Shown here: piece by piece, positions 10,283-19,641 of the stretch | Layout of the letters: each line of letters starts with the position of its first letter | Numbering within the stretch: the first letter of the stretch is position 1 | Assembly: GCF_000024845.1 (NCBI RefSeq) | Contig: NC_013501.1 | Location: 2,956,874 to 3,020,873 of the forward strand | From: Rhodothermus marinus DSM 4252 | GTDB lineage: Bacteria; Bacteroidota; Rhodothermia; Rhodothermales; Rhodothermaceae | Length of the DNA: 64,000 bases | Direction of reading: 5' to 3' | Program-made: the position numbers and the translations under genes | Notes under the pieces: model-generated | What the model was told of the DNA's origin: nothing | The model's database searches: none | What the model saw: only the letters and a program-made list of their open reading frames with translations

Positions 10283-11302
10283 ATGCCCTACCAGCCCAAC
10301 CGCGTCTATCGCAAAGAGTCGATCACGGTCGCCTTCATGGTCGAGCAGCTCCAGAAGGCGGTCGGCCTTCCCGTGGAGCGCGTCAACCAGGTGGACGATA
10401 CGCTGCGCCTGGTGGTCGAAAGCGAACTGAACCGTCCCGGCCTGGTGCTGGCCGGCTACACCGAGCTGTTCACCTACCAGCGCGTTCAGATTCTGGGCAA
10501 CACCGAAAACCGCTACTTGCGCCATCTGCCGCCGGACCAGCGCCGCCGGGCCTTCCAGAATCTGCTGCAGTTCCCCATCCCCTGCATTTTCCTGACCGAC
10601 AACAACGAACTGGATCCCGAGCTGGTCCAGATGGCCACCGAGGCCGGCGTTCCGGTCTATCGCACGCCGGTGCCCTCGACGCGCTTCATGGCGCTGCTGC
10701 GCGACTTTCTCAACGACCAGTTCGCCCCCCAGATGACCGTCCACGGCTCGCTGGTGGACGTCTACGGCATCGGGCTGCTGCTGATCGGCAAGCCGGGCAT
10801 CGGCAAAAGCGAGGTGGCGCTCGACCTGGTCGAACGCGGCCATCGCCTGGTGGCCGACGACGTGGTGATCGTCACGCGCAAGGAAGAGACCGTGCTCATG
10901 GGCACGGGTACCGACCTGGTGCAGCACTTCATGGAAGTGCGTGGCCTGGGCCTGATCGACGTCCGGGCCATGTTCGGCGTGCGCGCCATCCGCTTTCAGA
11001 AGCGTATCGAAGTGGTCGTGAAAATGGAGCTGTGGGACCCCGAAGAGGAGTACACCCGCCTGGGGATGGTCGAGGACACCTACCGGCTGCTCGATGTGGA
11101 GCTGCCCATGGTGAAGGTACCCATCACGCCCGGCAAAAACATCACGGTGCTCTGCGAGGTCATCGCCATGAACCATCTGCTGCGGCACTACGGATACGAC
11201 CCGGCCGAAGTCTTCGCGCAGCGCCTGAGCGAGCGGATTCGCCAGAAGGCTTCCTCGGTGCCCCTGCGGGGTACCGAATATTTTGAGCAGGATTACGAAT
11301 GA
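10283..11302 (+). CDS. hprK: HPr kinase/phosphorylase
   Basis: Phosphorylates Ser46 of HPr or an HPr-like protein with ATP or PPi and reverses the reaction. The C-terminal kinase domain has Walker A GKPGIGKS (169-176), the adjacent AxDDVV, and the family signature MEVRGLGLIDVRAMFG. 339 residues, typical. No HPr (ptsH) or enzyme I gene is nearby. In organisms without sugar transport by the PTS, HprK is often kept in a truncated regulatory PTS; whether that holds here cannot be seen from this window. Confidence 0.95.
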   Translation: MPYQPNRVYRKESITVAFMVEQLQKAVGLPVERVNQVDDTLRLVVESELNRPGLVLAGYTELFTYQRVQILGNTENRYLRHLPPDQRRRAFQNLLQFPIPCIFLTDNNELDPELVQMATEAGVPVYRTPVPSTRFMALLRDFLNDQFAPQMTVHGSLVDVYGIGLLLIGKPGIGKSEVALDLVERGHRLVADDVVIVTRKEETVLMGTGTDLVQHFMEVRGLGLIDVRAMFGVRAIRFQKRIEVVVKMELWDPEEEYTRLGMVEDTYRLLDVELPMVKVPITPGKNITVLCEVIAMNHLLRHYGYDPAEVFAQRLSERIRQKASSVPLRGTEYFEQDYE

Positions 11303-11357
11303 GCCATGGGCGCGCAAAAAGGAAACCAGAGCTACCCGGTCGTCCACTTTCCCCCTG

Positions 11358-11386
11358 TTGACACAATCAGAACCGACGTGTATTTT
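11358..11386 (+). promoter_or_regulatory. predicted promoter of the M23 peptidase gene
   Basis: TTGACA at 11358-11363, a 17-bp spacer and TATTTT at 11381-11386. Both the sigma-70-like spacing and the Bacteroidota-like -7 (TAnnTTnn) fit. It leaves a leader of about 125 bases before the ATG at 11522, which is preceded by a good GGAAGGGGTGG ribosome site. Confidence 0.5.
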
Positions 11387-11521
11387 CCAGTGCGTTTTTA
11401 GTTAAAATGCAAGGCCCCACCTGCCTTCGACCACCCATGCATTGAAGATTTTTCTGCCGGGCACGATTTTTAGATAGGTGGGGTGCCGTGTGAAGTTCTA
11501 ATGCATGGAAGGGGTGGTATC

Positions 11522-12493
11522 ATGCCGAAGAACCGGTATTACTATTTCGACCACACTACGTGTTCGTTCGTAGAGGTTCGTCCGCATCCTCTGCGGCGTC
11601 TGCTGGTGCTTGCCAGCCTGGTGGTCTTTCTGCTTGGAGCCGGTGGATTCATCTTCTGGTACTACACGGGTCGGCTGGCCACCCCGCGCGAACTGGCCCT
11701 GGAGGCTGAAAACGAAGCCCTGCGGGCGCAGTTGAGCCGCCTGAGCAAGAAACTGGATCAATTCTCGGCCCGGCTGAACGAACTGGCGGCGCACGACCAG
11801 TCGCTGTATCGCACGCTGCTGGACGCCGAGCCGATCTCGGAAGACGTCTGGCAGGTGGGTGTGGGCGGCACCGACACCTATGCCGAGTTCGACCGCTTCA
11901 GCAAACCGACGGCCACGCTGCTGCGGGAAACCGCCCAGAAGCTGGACGCCCTGGAGCGCAGAATTGCCCTGCAGAACGCCAGCTACCGGGAGCTCGTGAA
12001 ACTGGCCGAGGCGCGAGAAGCCTGGCGTCGGCAGATGCCGGCGCTGCTTCCGGCCGATGGCGTGATCGTATCGGGCTTTGGAATGCGCCTGCATCCCATC
12101 CTGCGCGTGCGCAAAATGCACGAGGGGATCGACATCCTGCTTCCCTACGGCTCGCCCGTCTATGCGCCGGGCGACGGCATCGTGCGCAAAACCGGCCGTA
12201 GTGCCGGCTATGGTCTCTACATCATCCTGGAACATCCGGCCACCGGCTACCGGACGCTCTACGGGCATCTGTCCAAAGTGCTGGTCCGTCGTGGTCAGAA
12301 GGTACAGCGGGGCGACCAGATTGCCCTCAGCGGCAACTCGGGCCGCTCGACCGGCCCCCACCTGCATTACGAGGTGCGCGACAGCCGAGGCCGCGCCCTG
12401 AACCCCCTGCAGTTCGTAGCCCCCAGCATGACCCCCCACCAGTATCAGCAGCTGCTTGAGGCCGCCGAAAACTCCAGAATTTCGCTGGACTGA
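11522..12493 (+). CDS. M23 family metallopeptidase, membrane anchored
   Basis: About 323 residues. A short cytoplasmic N-terminus with the KNRYYYFDHTT pattern common in Bacteroidota M23 proteins is followed by one membrane segment (about 26-47), a coiled-coil-rich region (about 57-175) and a LytM peptidase domain. The zinc site is intact: His in GMRLHPILRVRKMH, HEGID and HLHYE near the C-terminus. It probably cleaves peptidoglycan cross-links or regulates another hydrolase. I prefer the ATG at 11522 because of its strong purine-rich ribosome site; an in-frame GTG lies 39 bp upstream. Confidence 0.9.
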   Translation: MPKNRYYYFDHTTCSFVEVRPHPLRRLLVLASLVVFLLGAGGFIFWYYTGRLATPRELALEAENEALRAQLSRLSKKLDQFSARLNELAAHDQSLYRTLLDAEPISEDVWQVGVGGTDTYAEFDRFSKPTATLLRETAQKLDALERRIALQNASYRELVKLAEAREAWRRQMPALLPADGVIVSGFGMRLHPILRVRKMHEGIDILLPYGSPVYAPGDGIVRKTGRSAGYGLYIILEHPATGYRTLYGHLSKVLVRRGQKVQRGDQIALSGNSGRSTGPHLHYEVRDSRGRALNPLQFVAPSMTPHQYQQLLEAAENSRISLD

Positions 12494-12577
12494 AATTTCA
12501 TTTCGGCCTCCTTCGATGGGAACTCTTGTCAACTTTCGCCGATAGGGAAAAAAGCCGATATAAGCAAGCGTAACCTC

Positions 12578-12606
12578 TTGCATTTTTCGGGTCGGTGTGC
12601 TATCGT
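12578..12606 (+). promoter_or_regulatory. possible promoter of the DUF2795 gene
   Basis: TTGCAT (12578-12583), a 17-bp spacer and TATCGT (12601-12606) lie 57 bp before the DUF2795 ATG. The same TTGCAT box with 17-bp spacing is seen ahead of the feo operon in this window. Confidence 0.35.
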
Positions 12607-12662
12607 GCCGGCCCATAGAGGGGAAGGAAAGCGAATGTGTTAACCAAACCTGTGTGCCGACG

Positions 12663-12884
12663 ATGGCGTACTGGACGCTTGAGCTGGCCTCCTATCTGGA
12701 GGACGCACCCTGGCCGGCCACCCGTGATGAACTGATCGACTACGCCGAGCGTACGGGTGCGCCGATCGAGGTGATCGAGAACCTCAAGGAGCTGGAGGAC
12801 GACGGGGAGCCCTACGAGAGCATCGAAGAAATATGGCCGGACTATCCCACGGCCGACGACGACTTCTACTACGAGGAAGAGTAA
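12663..12884 (+). CDS. small acidic DUF2795 protein
   Basis: 73 residues, strongly acidic. The pattern LELASYLEDAPWPATRDELIDYAERTG is the DUF2795 motif, in which a small hydrophobic and charged helix pair resembles the start of other 'FPATKEELI' proteins. The tail is a run of Asp, Glu and Tyr (DDDFYYEEE). Function unknown. An in-frame GTG at 12597 is possible but the ATG at 12663 begins exactly at the domain. The last 52 bp overlap the start region of the next gene as drawn. Confidence 0.8.
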   Translation: MAYWTLELASYLEDAPWPATRDELIDYAERTGAPIEVIENLKELEDDGEPYESIEEIWPDYPTADDDFYYEEE

Positions 12885-15343
12885 CCCGGACTGCGGTCGG
12901 CCGTCCGGCCACTCCCCGTCTGCTTAAAGGATTGCTGCTCTGTTTGATCGGCTGGGGGCTGCTGGGTGGGCTTCCGGTGTGGGGGCAGACCCAGCAGCAA
13001 TTTTTTTCGGAGGCCTGGCTGGTGCGCGACGTCCGCCTGGAAGGCAACCGCTCCTTCTCCGACGAAATCCTTCGCCCGTACATCCACACAACGGCCAATC
13101 GACGCTTTCTTGGCATTCCCGGTCTTACCTGGTGGCTGTGGCTCTACAAGCTGGGAGCCTCCGGCAAGCTGGGCGGACTGCTGAGCCGCGCGCTGATGGC
13201 CAGCGGCGAACCACCTGCCTACTACGAACCGGCCGTCGTGCAGGCCGACGTCGAGCGCCTTACGCTCTTCTACCGCCAGGAAGGCTTTCCACGAGCCCGT
13301 GTGGAAGCCCGGCTGGACACGCTGCGACCCGGACAGTTGCGCGTGATTTTCCACATCGACGAAGGCCCTCCGACCTACCTGCGACACGTCCGCTACGAAG
13401 GCATCGAAACACTCTCGCCGGAGCTGCAACGGGCGTTGCTGGCAGGCTCCCGCCTGCGCCACGACCCACCGACCGATACTTCCCGTCAGCTCCGGGCTCG
13501 CGACCAGCGCTACTCGGAGCTCATGCTACTGGAGGAGCGTCAGCGGCTCATGGATTTCCTGTGGAATGCGGGCTATGCGGCCGTCACGCGCGACTCCATC
13601 CGCGCCATCGTGATTCCGGCCCGTCCGGACTCCTTCGACCTGATCTTTCGGATTCATCCCGGCCCCCGCTTCCGCTTCGGCGATCTGGAGGCCGAGGTGG
13701 ACGGGCCGGAGCCCGATCCGTTTTTCCGGCGCGACACGCTCTGGCTGGAGCCGGCCGCCGACACGCTGGCCCCCGGCCGGCTGGTGGTCACCCGACGCCA
13801 GGAGCGCCGCCTGAAGCCGTCCTTTCTGGCCCGCATGCTGCGCTTTCGGCCGGGCGACTGGTACAACCGCGCCCTGCTGCTCAGCACGCGCCGCCGCCTG
13901 GAGGCTACCGGCCTGTTTTCTTACGTTCGTATCGAACCCGCCTGGCGCGACACGCTGCGGCTGCCCGGCGAGGCGGCCCCGCGGCTGCCCCACCGCCTTA
14001 CACTGACCACGCGGCCGCGCCATCGAATGCGCCTGGAAACCTTCATGCTGCAGCGCAACGGCCTGCTCACCGGCAGCGAGAACGAACTGGGCACGGGCGT
14101 GGCCGTCACCTACGAAAACGCCAACCTGCTGGGCCGCGCCGAGACGTTCAGCCTGCGAACGGCCGGCTCCATCTCGGGCAACTTCGAAGAGGGGCTGCTC
14201 ACTTCGGCCCAGCTCGAAATCACCGCCTCGCTGGTCTATCCGTATGCCGTACGCCCCTTCGGCGCACTCGAACGCTGGCTTCGACTCTACGACGCCCGCA
14301 CCCGGCTGTCGCTCAGCCTGCTCACGGCCCGGCGCGACGTGCTCCGACTGGTCATCCGGGGACGCGGCACGGCCCGCTTCCGCCTCGAACTCCAGCACAC
14401 GCCCACGCTGACGTCGTTCGTGGACCTGCTCGACCTGAGCCTGAGCAATCCGGACACGCTGAGCGGCTTCCGCGCGACCTTCCTCGACGAAGTGCTCCGC
14501 CCCATCGAAGATCCGGTGCAACGCGCCCAGATCCTCGACGACTACACGGTCCCGCAGATCAACGACGTGGTGCGCTACACGCTGCAATCCGCCCGTTTCA
14601 ACCCGCTGCGCCGTGAGCGCGGCTACGCGCATGAGCTGTCCGTCGAGACAGGCGGCCTGCTGTCGGACCTGCTCGACCGCACCGTGTTCACACCGGGCCG
14701 GCACGAAGGCACGTTGCCGGGGCTGCCCCTTTTCCGGAGCGGAGCGACGGGCAACCGCCTGCTCTACCGTCCCTACGTGCGCGCAAGTCTGGACCTGCGG
14801 CGCTACCGGCCGCTCCGGTCGGGGACCGTGCTGGTCGGCAAGCTCCAACTCGGGGCAGCGCACCCCATCGGCCGGTCGGACGTAATCCCCTTCGACCGCC
14901 GTTTCTACAGCGGCGGCGCCAACAGCGTCCGCGGCTGGCCGCTGCGCGGGCTGGGCCCCGGTCGCCTGCAGCTGACGGACAACTTGGACGGTACCAACCT
15001 GCTGGGCGGCGAGTTCAAGCTGGAAGCCAGCCTGGAGTTGCGCCAGCGGCTGCTACGGCGCGTGCTGGCCGCCGACTGGATCGGAACGGTCTTCACCGAC
15101 GCGGGAAACGTCTGGCTCGGCCCGCGCAACCCGGGTCCCGAAGCCGGACACTTTCGCCTCGGCCGCTTCGTTCAGGATCTGGGCTGGGGAGGCGGCGTGG
15201 GCTTGCGTCTGGCCTGGGAATATCTCATTATCCGACTGGATGTGGCCTATCGCCTGCATGACCCGGCCCGCCCGGAGGCCGGCCTGCTGCCCGACGGCCT
15301 GCACCGTCCGACGCTGCATTTTGGCATCGGCCACGCGTTCTAA
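12833..15343 (+). CDS. Omp85/TamA-type outer membrane protein
   Basis: About 836 residues. After a hydrophobic signal (LLLCLIGWGLLGGLPVWGQ) come POTRA-like repeats (VRDVRLEGNRSFSDEILRPY; LRHVRYEGIETLSPEL) and a C-terminal Omp85 barrel with FDRRFYSGGANSVRGWPLRGLGPG, the conserved SGG...RG(W) lid-lock element. It belongs to the BamA/TamA superfamily, which inserts or translocates outer-membrane proteins; the length and single gene suggest a TamA or secondary Omp85 rather than BamA itself. The start is uncertain: the ATG at 12833 lies within the DUF2795 gene and gives an unusually long Arg-rich n-region; no ATG or GTG lies nearer, but CTG and TTG codons just before the signal could serve. Confidence 0.8.
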   Translation: MAGLSHGRRRLLLRGRVTRTAVGRPATPRLLKGLLLCLIGWGLLGGLPVWGQTQQQFFSEAWLVRDVRLEGNRSFSDEILRPYIHTTANRRFLGIPGLTWWLWLYKLGASGKLGGLLSRALMASGEPPAYYEPAVVQADVERLTLFYRQEGFPRARVEARLDTLRPGQLRVIFHIDEGPPTYLRHVRYEGIETLSPELQRALLAGSRLRHDPPTDTSRQLRARDQRYSELMLLEERQRLMDFLWNAGYAAVTRDSIRAIVIPARPDSFDLIFRIHPGPRFRFGDLEAEVDGPEPDPFFRRDTLWLEPAADTLAPGRLVVTRRQERRLKPSFLARMLRFRPGDWYNRALLLSTRRRLEATGLFSYVRIEPAWRDTLRLPGEAAPRLPHRLTLTTRPRHRMRLETFMLQRNGLLTGSENELGTGVAVTYENANLLGRAETFSLRTAGSISGNFEEGLLTSAQLEITASLVYPYAVRPFGALERWLRLYDARTRLSLSLLTARRDVLRLVIRGRGTARFRLELQHTPTLTSFVDLLDLSLSNPDTLSGFRATFLDEVLRPIEDPVQRAQILDDYTVPQINDVVRYTLQSARFNPLRRERGYAHELSVETGGLLSDLLDRTVFTPGRHEGTLPGLPLFRSGATGNRLLYRPYVRASLDLRRYRPLRSGTVLVGKLQLGAAHPIGRSDVIPFDRRFYSGGANSVRGWPLRGLGPGRLQLTDNLDGTNLLGGEFKLEASLELRQRLLRRVLAADWIGTVFTDAGNVWLGPRNPGPEAGHFRLGRFVQDLGWGGGVGLRLAWEYLIIRLDVAYRLHDPARPEAGLLPDGLHRPTLHFGIGHAF

Positions 15344-15354
15344 CCGACCCGACC

Positions 15355-15951
15355 ATGCGTATCTGGCACACCCTGCAACGCGGCTACCGGGCGCTGTTTC
15401 GCCCGCGCGAAGACGCCTACACGCGCGAGCTGCTGCACGTGCTGCGGCACGTCCCCATCTTTCAGCACCTGCCCCGGCGCGTTCTGAAGACAATGCTGCC
15501 CTATCTGCACGCCCGCACCTACCGCCGCCACGAGGTGATCTACTTCGAGGGCGACCCCGGCCTGGGGCTCTACATCATCACCCGGGGCACCGTGCGCCTG
15601 CTCATGGAAAACGAAAACGGCCAGTTCGAGGAGCTGGCCCGGCTGAGCGAGTACGACACGTGCGGCCACCTTGCTCTGCTGGGCGAGTTCCGTCGGATGG
15701 AGACGGCCCAGGCGGCCACCGAGGTGCAGGTGCTGGGTCTGTTCCGCCCCGATCTCAAGCTGCTGTTGCGTCGCCATCCGGCCGTAGGAGCGGCCATTCT
15801 GCAGGCCGTGGCCCGCTACGTGGCGGCCCGCCAGGTGGAGCTCATTGCGTTGCTGAGCAACTGCACCGACCGCCGCCAGGCGCTGATCTGGCTGCAGGAA
15901 GCCGGCCGCCGCGCCGAACACCGCCTGCCCTCGCTGCTCTCCGAACGGTAG
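15355..15951 (+). CDS. cyclic nucleotide-binding domain protein without HTH
   Basis: 198 residues. The cyclic-nucleotide-binding fold is visible from about residue 32: IFQHLPRRVLKTMLPYL, EVIYFEGDPGLGLYIITRGTVRLL and CGHLALLGEFRRMETAQAATEV. The residues after the fold (HPAVGAAILQAVARYVAAR) form a helix, but no winged-helix DNA-binding domain follows. It may therefore act as a ligand-responsive partner rather than a Crp-like transcription factor. It starts 12 bp after the Omp85 gene and is probably cotranscribed. Confidence 0.8.
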   Translation: MRIWHTLQRGYRALFRPREDAYTRELLHVLRHVPIFQHLPRRVLKTMLPYLHARTYRRHEVIYFEGDPGLGLYIITRGTVRLLMENENGQFEELARLSEYDTCGHLALLGEFRRMETAQAATEVQVLGLFRPDLKLLLRRHPAVGAAILQAVARYVAARQVELIALLSNCTDRRQALIWLQEAGRRAEHRLPSLLSER

Positions 15952-16016
15952 GGCCGAACCCTTTCGCCGGCTCGGTGGTTTGTTGAGGCCGATCGTCGAC
16001 CTACCCCGGGAGTGTC

Positions 16017-17417
16017 GTGCTGAAGAAAGGCGCCGAGCTGGAACTGATCGTCGAAAAGTTTGCCGACCGCGGCAAGTCGCTCACCCGCGTGGACGGCTAC
16101 GTGCTGTTCGTCGAAGGCGGCGTGCCCGGCGACCGGGCGCGCGTGCGCGTCGTCAAGCGCAAGAAAAACTACGCCGAGGGCCGTATCGTCGAGCTGCTCG
16201 AACCGAGCCCGCTCCGCACCGAGCCGTGCTGCCGCTACTTCGGCACCTGCGGCGGCTGCAAGTGGCAGCACGTGCGCTACGAAGCCCAGCTCGAAGCCAA
16301 ACGCCAGAGCGTCTATGAGGCGCTCGTTCATCACGGCGGCTTCGAAGACGTCGAGGTGCGCCCCACCCTTCCCTCGCCCCGGCTCTACGGCTACCGCAAC
16401 AAGATGGAGTTTTCCTTCAGCGCCGACCGCTGGCTGACGCCCGAGGAAATCGCCAGCGGCCGGCCGCTCGACCGCCATTTTGCCGTGGGGCTCCACGTGC
16501 CGGGCAACTTCTACAAGGTGATCGATCTGGAGGAATGCCACCTGCCCGAGCCGATCACCGTGCGGCTGCTCAACGAGCTGCGGGCCTTCTTCAAGGCGAA
16601 GGGCTGGGAGCCGTGGGACATCCGTCGGCACGAAGGCTACCTGCGCCATCTGGTGATCCGAACCGGCACGCGCACCGGCGAGGTCATGGTCAACCTGGTC
16701 ACCAGCCGCTACGACGAAGCCCGCATGGCCGAGCTGGGCGCCTTCCTGCAGGAGCAATTTCCGGAAGTCACTACGCTGGTCAACACGATCAATTCGCGCC
16801 CGGCCCAGGTCTCCTACGGCGAGGCCACCTACACGATCTTCGGACCGGGCGTCATTCACGACTGCATCGGACCGTTTCGCTTCGAGATTGCGCCCGACGC
16901 CTTCTTCCAGACGAACACCGAACAGGCCGAGCGGCTCTACGAAGTGGCCCGCGAGCTGGCCGCCCTGCGTCCGGACGATCTGGTTTACGACCTCTACTGC
17001 GGCACCGGCACGATCTCCATCTTCATCGCCCCGCACGTGCGGCATGTGGTGGGCGTGGAGCTGGTGGCGTCGGCCGTCGAAAACGCCCGCGCCAATGCGG
17101 CAGCCAACGGCATCACGAACTGCACCTTCGTGGCCGGCGACCTGCTGGAAGTGCTCACGCCGGCGTTCGTGCGCACGCACGGCCGCCCCGACGTCGTGAT
17201 CGTCGACCCGCCGCGGGCCGGTATGCATCCGAAGGTGGTGCGCCGCATCGGCCAGCTCCGGCCGGAACGGTTCGTCTACGTGAGCTGCAATCCCCAGACC
17301 CAGGCGCGCGACCTGAAGCTGCTCCGCGACCTGTATCGGATCGAGGCCGTGCAGCCCGTCGATCTGTTTCCGCACACCGACCACGTGGAAAGCGTCGTTG
17401 CCCTGCGGGCCCGTTAA
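16017..17417 (+). CDS. rlmD: 23S rRNA (uracil-C5)-methyltransferase RlmD-type
   Basis: 466 residues with a GTG start. An N-terminal TRAM domain (VDGYVLFVEGGVPGDRARVRVVKRKKNYAEGRIVE) is followed by an iron-sulfur cluster site CCRYFGTCGGCKWQH (Cys72, 78, 81 plus a later Cys), a SAM domain (FQTNTEQAERLY; VYDLYCGTGTISIF) and the catalytic Cys424 in VSCNPQTQARDL. RlmD and the related RumB/TrmA enzymes make m5U in rRNA or tRNA; the precise base cannot be told from sequence alone. Confidence 0.88.
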   Translation: MLKKGAELELIVEKFADRGKSLTRVDGYVLFVEGGVPGDRARVRVVKRKKNYAEGRIVELLEPSPLRTEPCCRYFGTCGGCKWQHVRYEAQLEAKRQSVYEALVHHGGFEDVEVRPTLPSPRLYGYRNKMEFSFSADRWLTPEEIASGRPLDRHFAVGLHVPGNFYKVIDLEECHLPEPITVRLLNELRAFFKAKGWEPWDIRRHEGYLRHLVIRTGTRTGEVMVNLVTSRYDEARMAELGAFLQEQFPEVTTLVNTINSRPAQVSYGEATYTIFGPGVIHDCIGPFRFEIAPDAFFQTNTEQAERLYEVARELAALRPDDLVYDLYCGTGTISIFIAPHVRHVVGVELVASAVENARANAAANGITNCTFVAGDLLEVLTPAFVRTHGRPDVVIVDPPRAGMHPKVVRRIGQLRPERFVYVSCNPQTQARDLKLLRDLYRIEAVQPVDLFPHTDHVESVVALRAR

Positions 17418-17429
17418 CCCTGCTGTGCC

Positions 17430-18437
17430 ATGAACCGAGGCGTTGCATTCGTTACCGGCGGAACCGGCTTCATCGGCAGCCATCTGGTGGAAGAGCTGCT
17501 GCGCCGGGGCTACCGCGAAGTGCGCTGTCTGGTGCGCAAAGAACTGCGCTGGCTCGAAGGACTCGACATCGTGCCCGTCCGCGGCGACTTTTCCCGAATC
17601 GATGTGCTGTGGGAGGCCGTGCGCGACGCGGATGTGGTCTTTCACGTGGCGGGCGTGACGCGGGCGCGCGACTGGGCCACCTTCGAGCAGGGCAATATCA
17701 CGGCCACGCTGAACCTGCTGGGCACCATCCTGGAAGCCAACCCGAACGTGCGCAAAGTGCTCATTACGAGCAGCCTGGCGGCCGTGGGCTACTGTCCGGG
17801 CGGCGTGGCCACCGAGGAGTCGCCGCTGCGTCCCATCAGCGCCTACGGCCGGAGCAAGGCGCTCATGGAGCAGGCGTTGCGGGCGCCCCGCGCCGACGGC
17901 CCGCCGTTTGCCGAGCTGCTCCCCATCGTCGTGGTCCGCCCGCCGGCCGTCTACGGCCCCCGCGAAGCCGACATCTACACGTTCTTCCGTACGGTCAGCC
18001 GGGGGCTGTGCCCCATCGTGGGCAGCGGCCGCCGCCCCGAGCTGAGCCTGGTGCACGTGCGCGACCTGGTGCGCGGCATGGTGGACGCCGCCGAGTCGGA
18101 CGTTACCACCGGCCAGACCTACTTCATCGGCAGCGAGCAATTCTACTCCTGGCGCGAGATCCGGGACGCCACACTGAAAGCCCTGGGCCGCCGGGCGCTG
18201 ACCGTGCACATCCCGCCGTTTCTGGTGGAACCGATCGGCGCGCTGGTGGAGCTGGCCGGGCGCCTGACGGGCACCTACCCGCCGCTCAACCGCGAAAAAG
18301 CCCGCGAAATCCGCCACGCCTGCAAGATGTGCGCGGTGGACAAAGCCCGCCGCGACTTTGGCTACCGCCAGCAGATCGGCCTCGAAGAAGGGATTCAGGA
18401 GACCATCGCCTGGTATCGGCAGCAGGGCTGGTTGTAA
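17430..18437 (+). CDS. NAD-dependent epimerase/dehydratase (extended SDR)
   Basis: 335 residues. The NAD-binding motif TGGTGFIGSHLVEELL is at the N-terminus and the YxxxK catalytic pair is in YGRSKALME (about 145-153), with the upstream serine run SSLAAVGY. VVVRPPAVYGPREADIYTFFR is also typical. The family acts on nucleotide sugars, flavonoid-like or sterol-like ketones; no context names the substrate. Separated from rlmD by 12 bp and convergent with the MFS gene, one base apart. Confidence 0.85.
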   Translation: MNRGVAFVTGGTGFIGSHLVEELLRRGYREVRCLVRKELRWLEGLDIVPVRGDFSRIDVLWEAVRDADVVFHVAGVTRARDWATFEQGNITATLNLLGTILEANPNVRKVLITSSLAAVGYCPGGVATEESPLRPISAYGRSKALMEQALRAPRADGPPFAELLPIVVVRPPAVYGPREADIYTFFRTVSRGLCPIVGSGRRPELSLVHVRDLVRGMVDAAESDVTTGQTYFIGSEQFYSWREIRDATLKALGRRALTVHIPPFLVEPIGALVELAGRLTGTYPPLNREKAREIRHACKMCAVDKARRDFGYRQQIGLEEGIQETIAWYRQQGWL

Positions 18438-18438
18438 G

Positions 18439-19641
18439 CTATCCTTCCCCCACCGAAGCCTGCAGGTCGGGCTCGGGGAGGCCGTAGCCCACCACCAGCG
18501 CCATCAGCACCAGCGCGAGCGCCCCCAGCAGCGCATTGCTGAGATAGCCGTACTCTTTGTAGAGCCAGCCGGCCGCCACCCCGCTGATCCCGATGCCGAG
18601 CTGACCCAGCGCAATCGACAGACTCATGAGCGAGCCGCGCCGGGCACCCGGCACCAGCGCCGTCAACAGCGATTGCAGCGGACTCATCCGCATGCCCACC
18701 AGCGCCATCGCCAGCGCGAACAGCGTGTAAATGGTCAGGTCGCTCTGCATCAGCAACGGCGCGCCCGCCATCAGCACCGCCAGCCCCAGCGTGGCGCCCA
18801 CGATCAGCGGCTTGCGTCCGATGCGATCCGAGAGCCGCCCGGCCAGGGGTCCGGCCACCACGTTCGCCAGCCCGCCAATCAGAAAAAGCAGCGCCATCTC
18901 TTCGGTCCGGAAGCCCTGCGTGTGCTCCAGCCAGGTGGGCAGATAGATCAGAAAAAGCCCGATACTGAAGAACATCAAAAAGTACACGAGCGGCGAGCGT
19001 GAGGTCGTCGGGCGGCGGAGCAGTTCGTAGTAGCGCCGGAGCACATTGCGGAGCGAGAGCGGGAGCTCGGAACGCACGCCGGGCGGCTGCGGCACGTAAC
19101 GCCAGATCAGGAGCGTGGCCAGCGCCATCGTGAGCCCGAACGCCAGAAACGGCCAGCGAAAGTCGGCCAGTCCCGCCAGCAGCGTCCCGGCCGGGATCCC
19201 CACAATCTGGCCGAAGGCAACCCCGCTCATCACCCAGCCGTTGGCCCAGCCACGTCGCTCGTACGGGAAATAGTCGCCCACGTAGCTGACGGCCGCGCCG
19301 CTGAGCAGTCCCCCGGCCGCCCCGGCCAGCGCCCGCACCGCAAGCAGCGCGGCGAAGCTGTAGGCCACGCCGTGCAGCAGCAGCGCGCCCGTCATGGCCC
19401 CGCTCCCGACCAGCAGAATCAGCCGCCGCCCCAGCCGATCCGAGACGGGGCCGGCCACCAGCGCCATCACACTGAGCATCACGGCGTAGGCCGTGATCAG
19501 GCTACCCTGTTCCAGCTCGCCAATGCCCAGCGTGGCTCCGATACGCGGCAGGATCGGCGCCATGATGACCACCTGGCTGCTGGCCGAAAAGACCATCAGC
19601 CAGAGCGCCAGCAGAATGCGCCATTCCGATCGGGCCGCCAT
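18439..19641 (-). CDS. MFS transporter
   Basis: About 400 residues with some 12 hydrophobic segments. The MFS loop motif is visible as GPVSDRLGRRLILL between helices 2 and 3 and as GRLSDRIGRKPLIV in the second half. A general drug- or sugar-efflux type; substrate unknown. I start it at 19641 (MAARSEWRILLALWLM), directly before the first helix; in-frame start codons up to 19737 would add a charged tail with no visible purpose. Confidence 0.85.
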   Translation of the reverse strand: MAARSEWRILLALWLMVFSASSQVVIMAPILPRIGATLGIGELEQGSLITAYAVMLSVMALVAGPVSDRLGRRLILLVGSGAMTGALLLHGVAYSFAALLAVRALAGAAGGLLSGAAVSYVGDYFPYERRGWANGWVMSGVAFGQIVGIPAGTLLAGLADFRWPFLAFGLTMALATLLIWRYVPQPPGVRSELPLSLRNVLRRYYELLRRPTTSRSPLVYFLMFFSIGLFLIYLPTWLEHTQGFRTEEMALLFLIGGLANVVAGPLAGRLSDRIGRKPLIVGATLGLAVLMAGAPLLMQSDLTIYTLFALAMALVGMRMSPLQSLLTALVPGARRGSLMSLSIALGQLGIGISGVAAGWLYKEYGYLSNALLGALALVLMALVVGYGLPEPDLQASVGEG

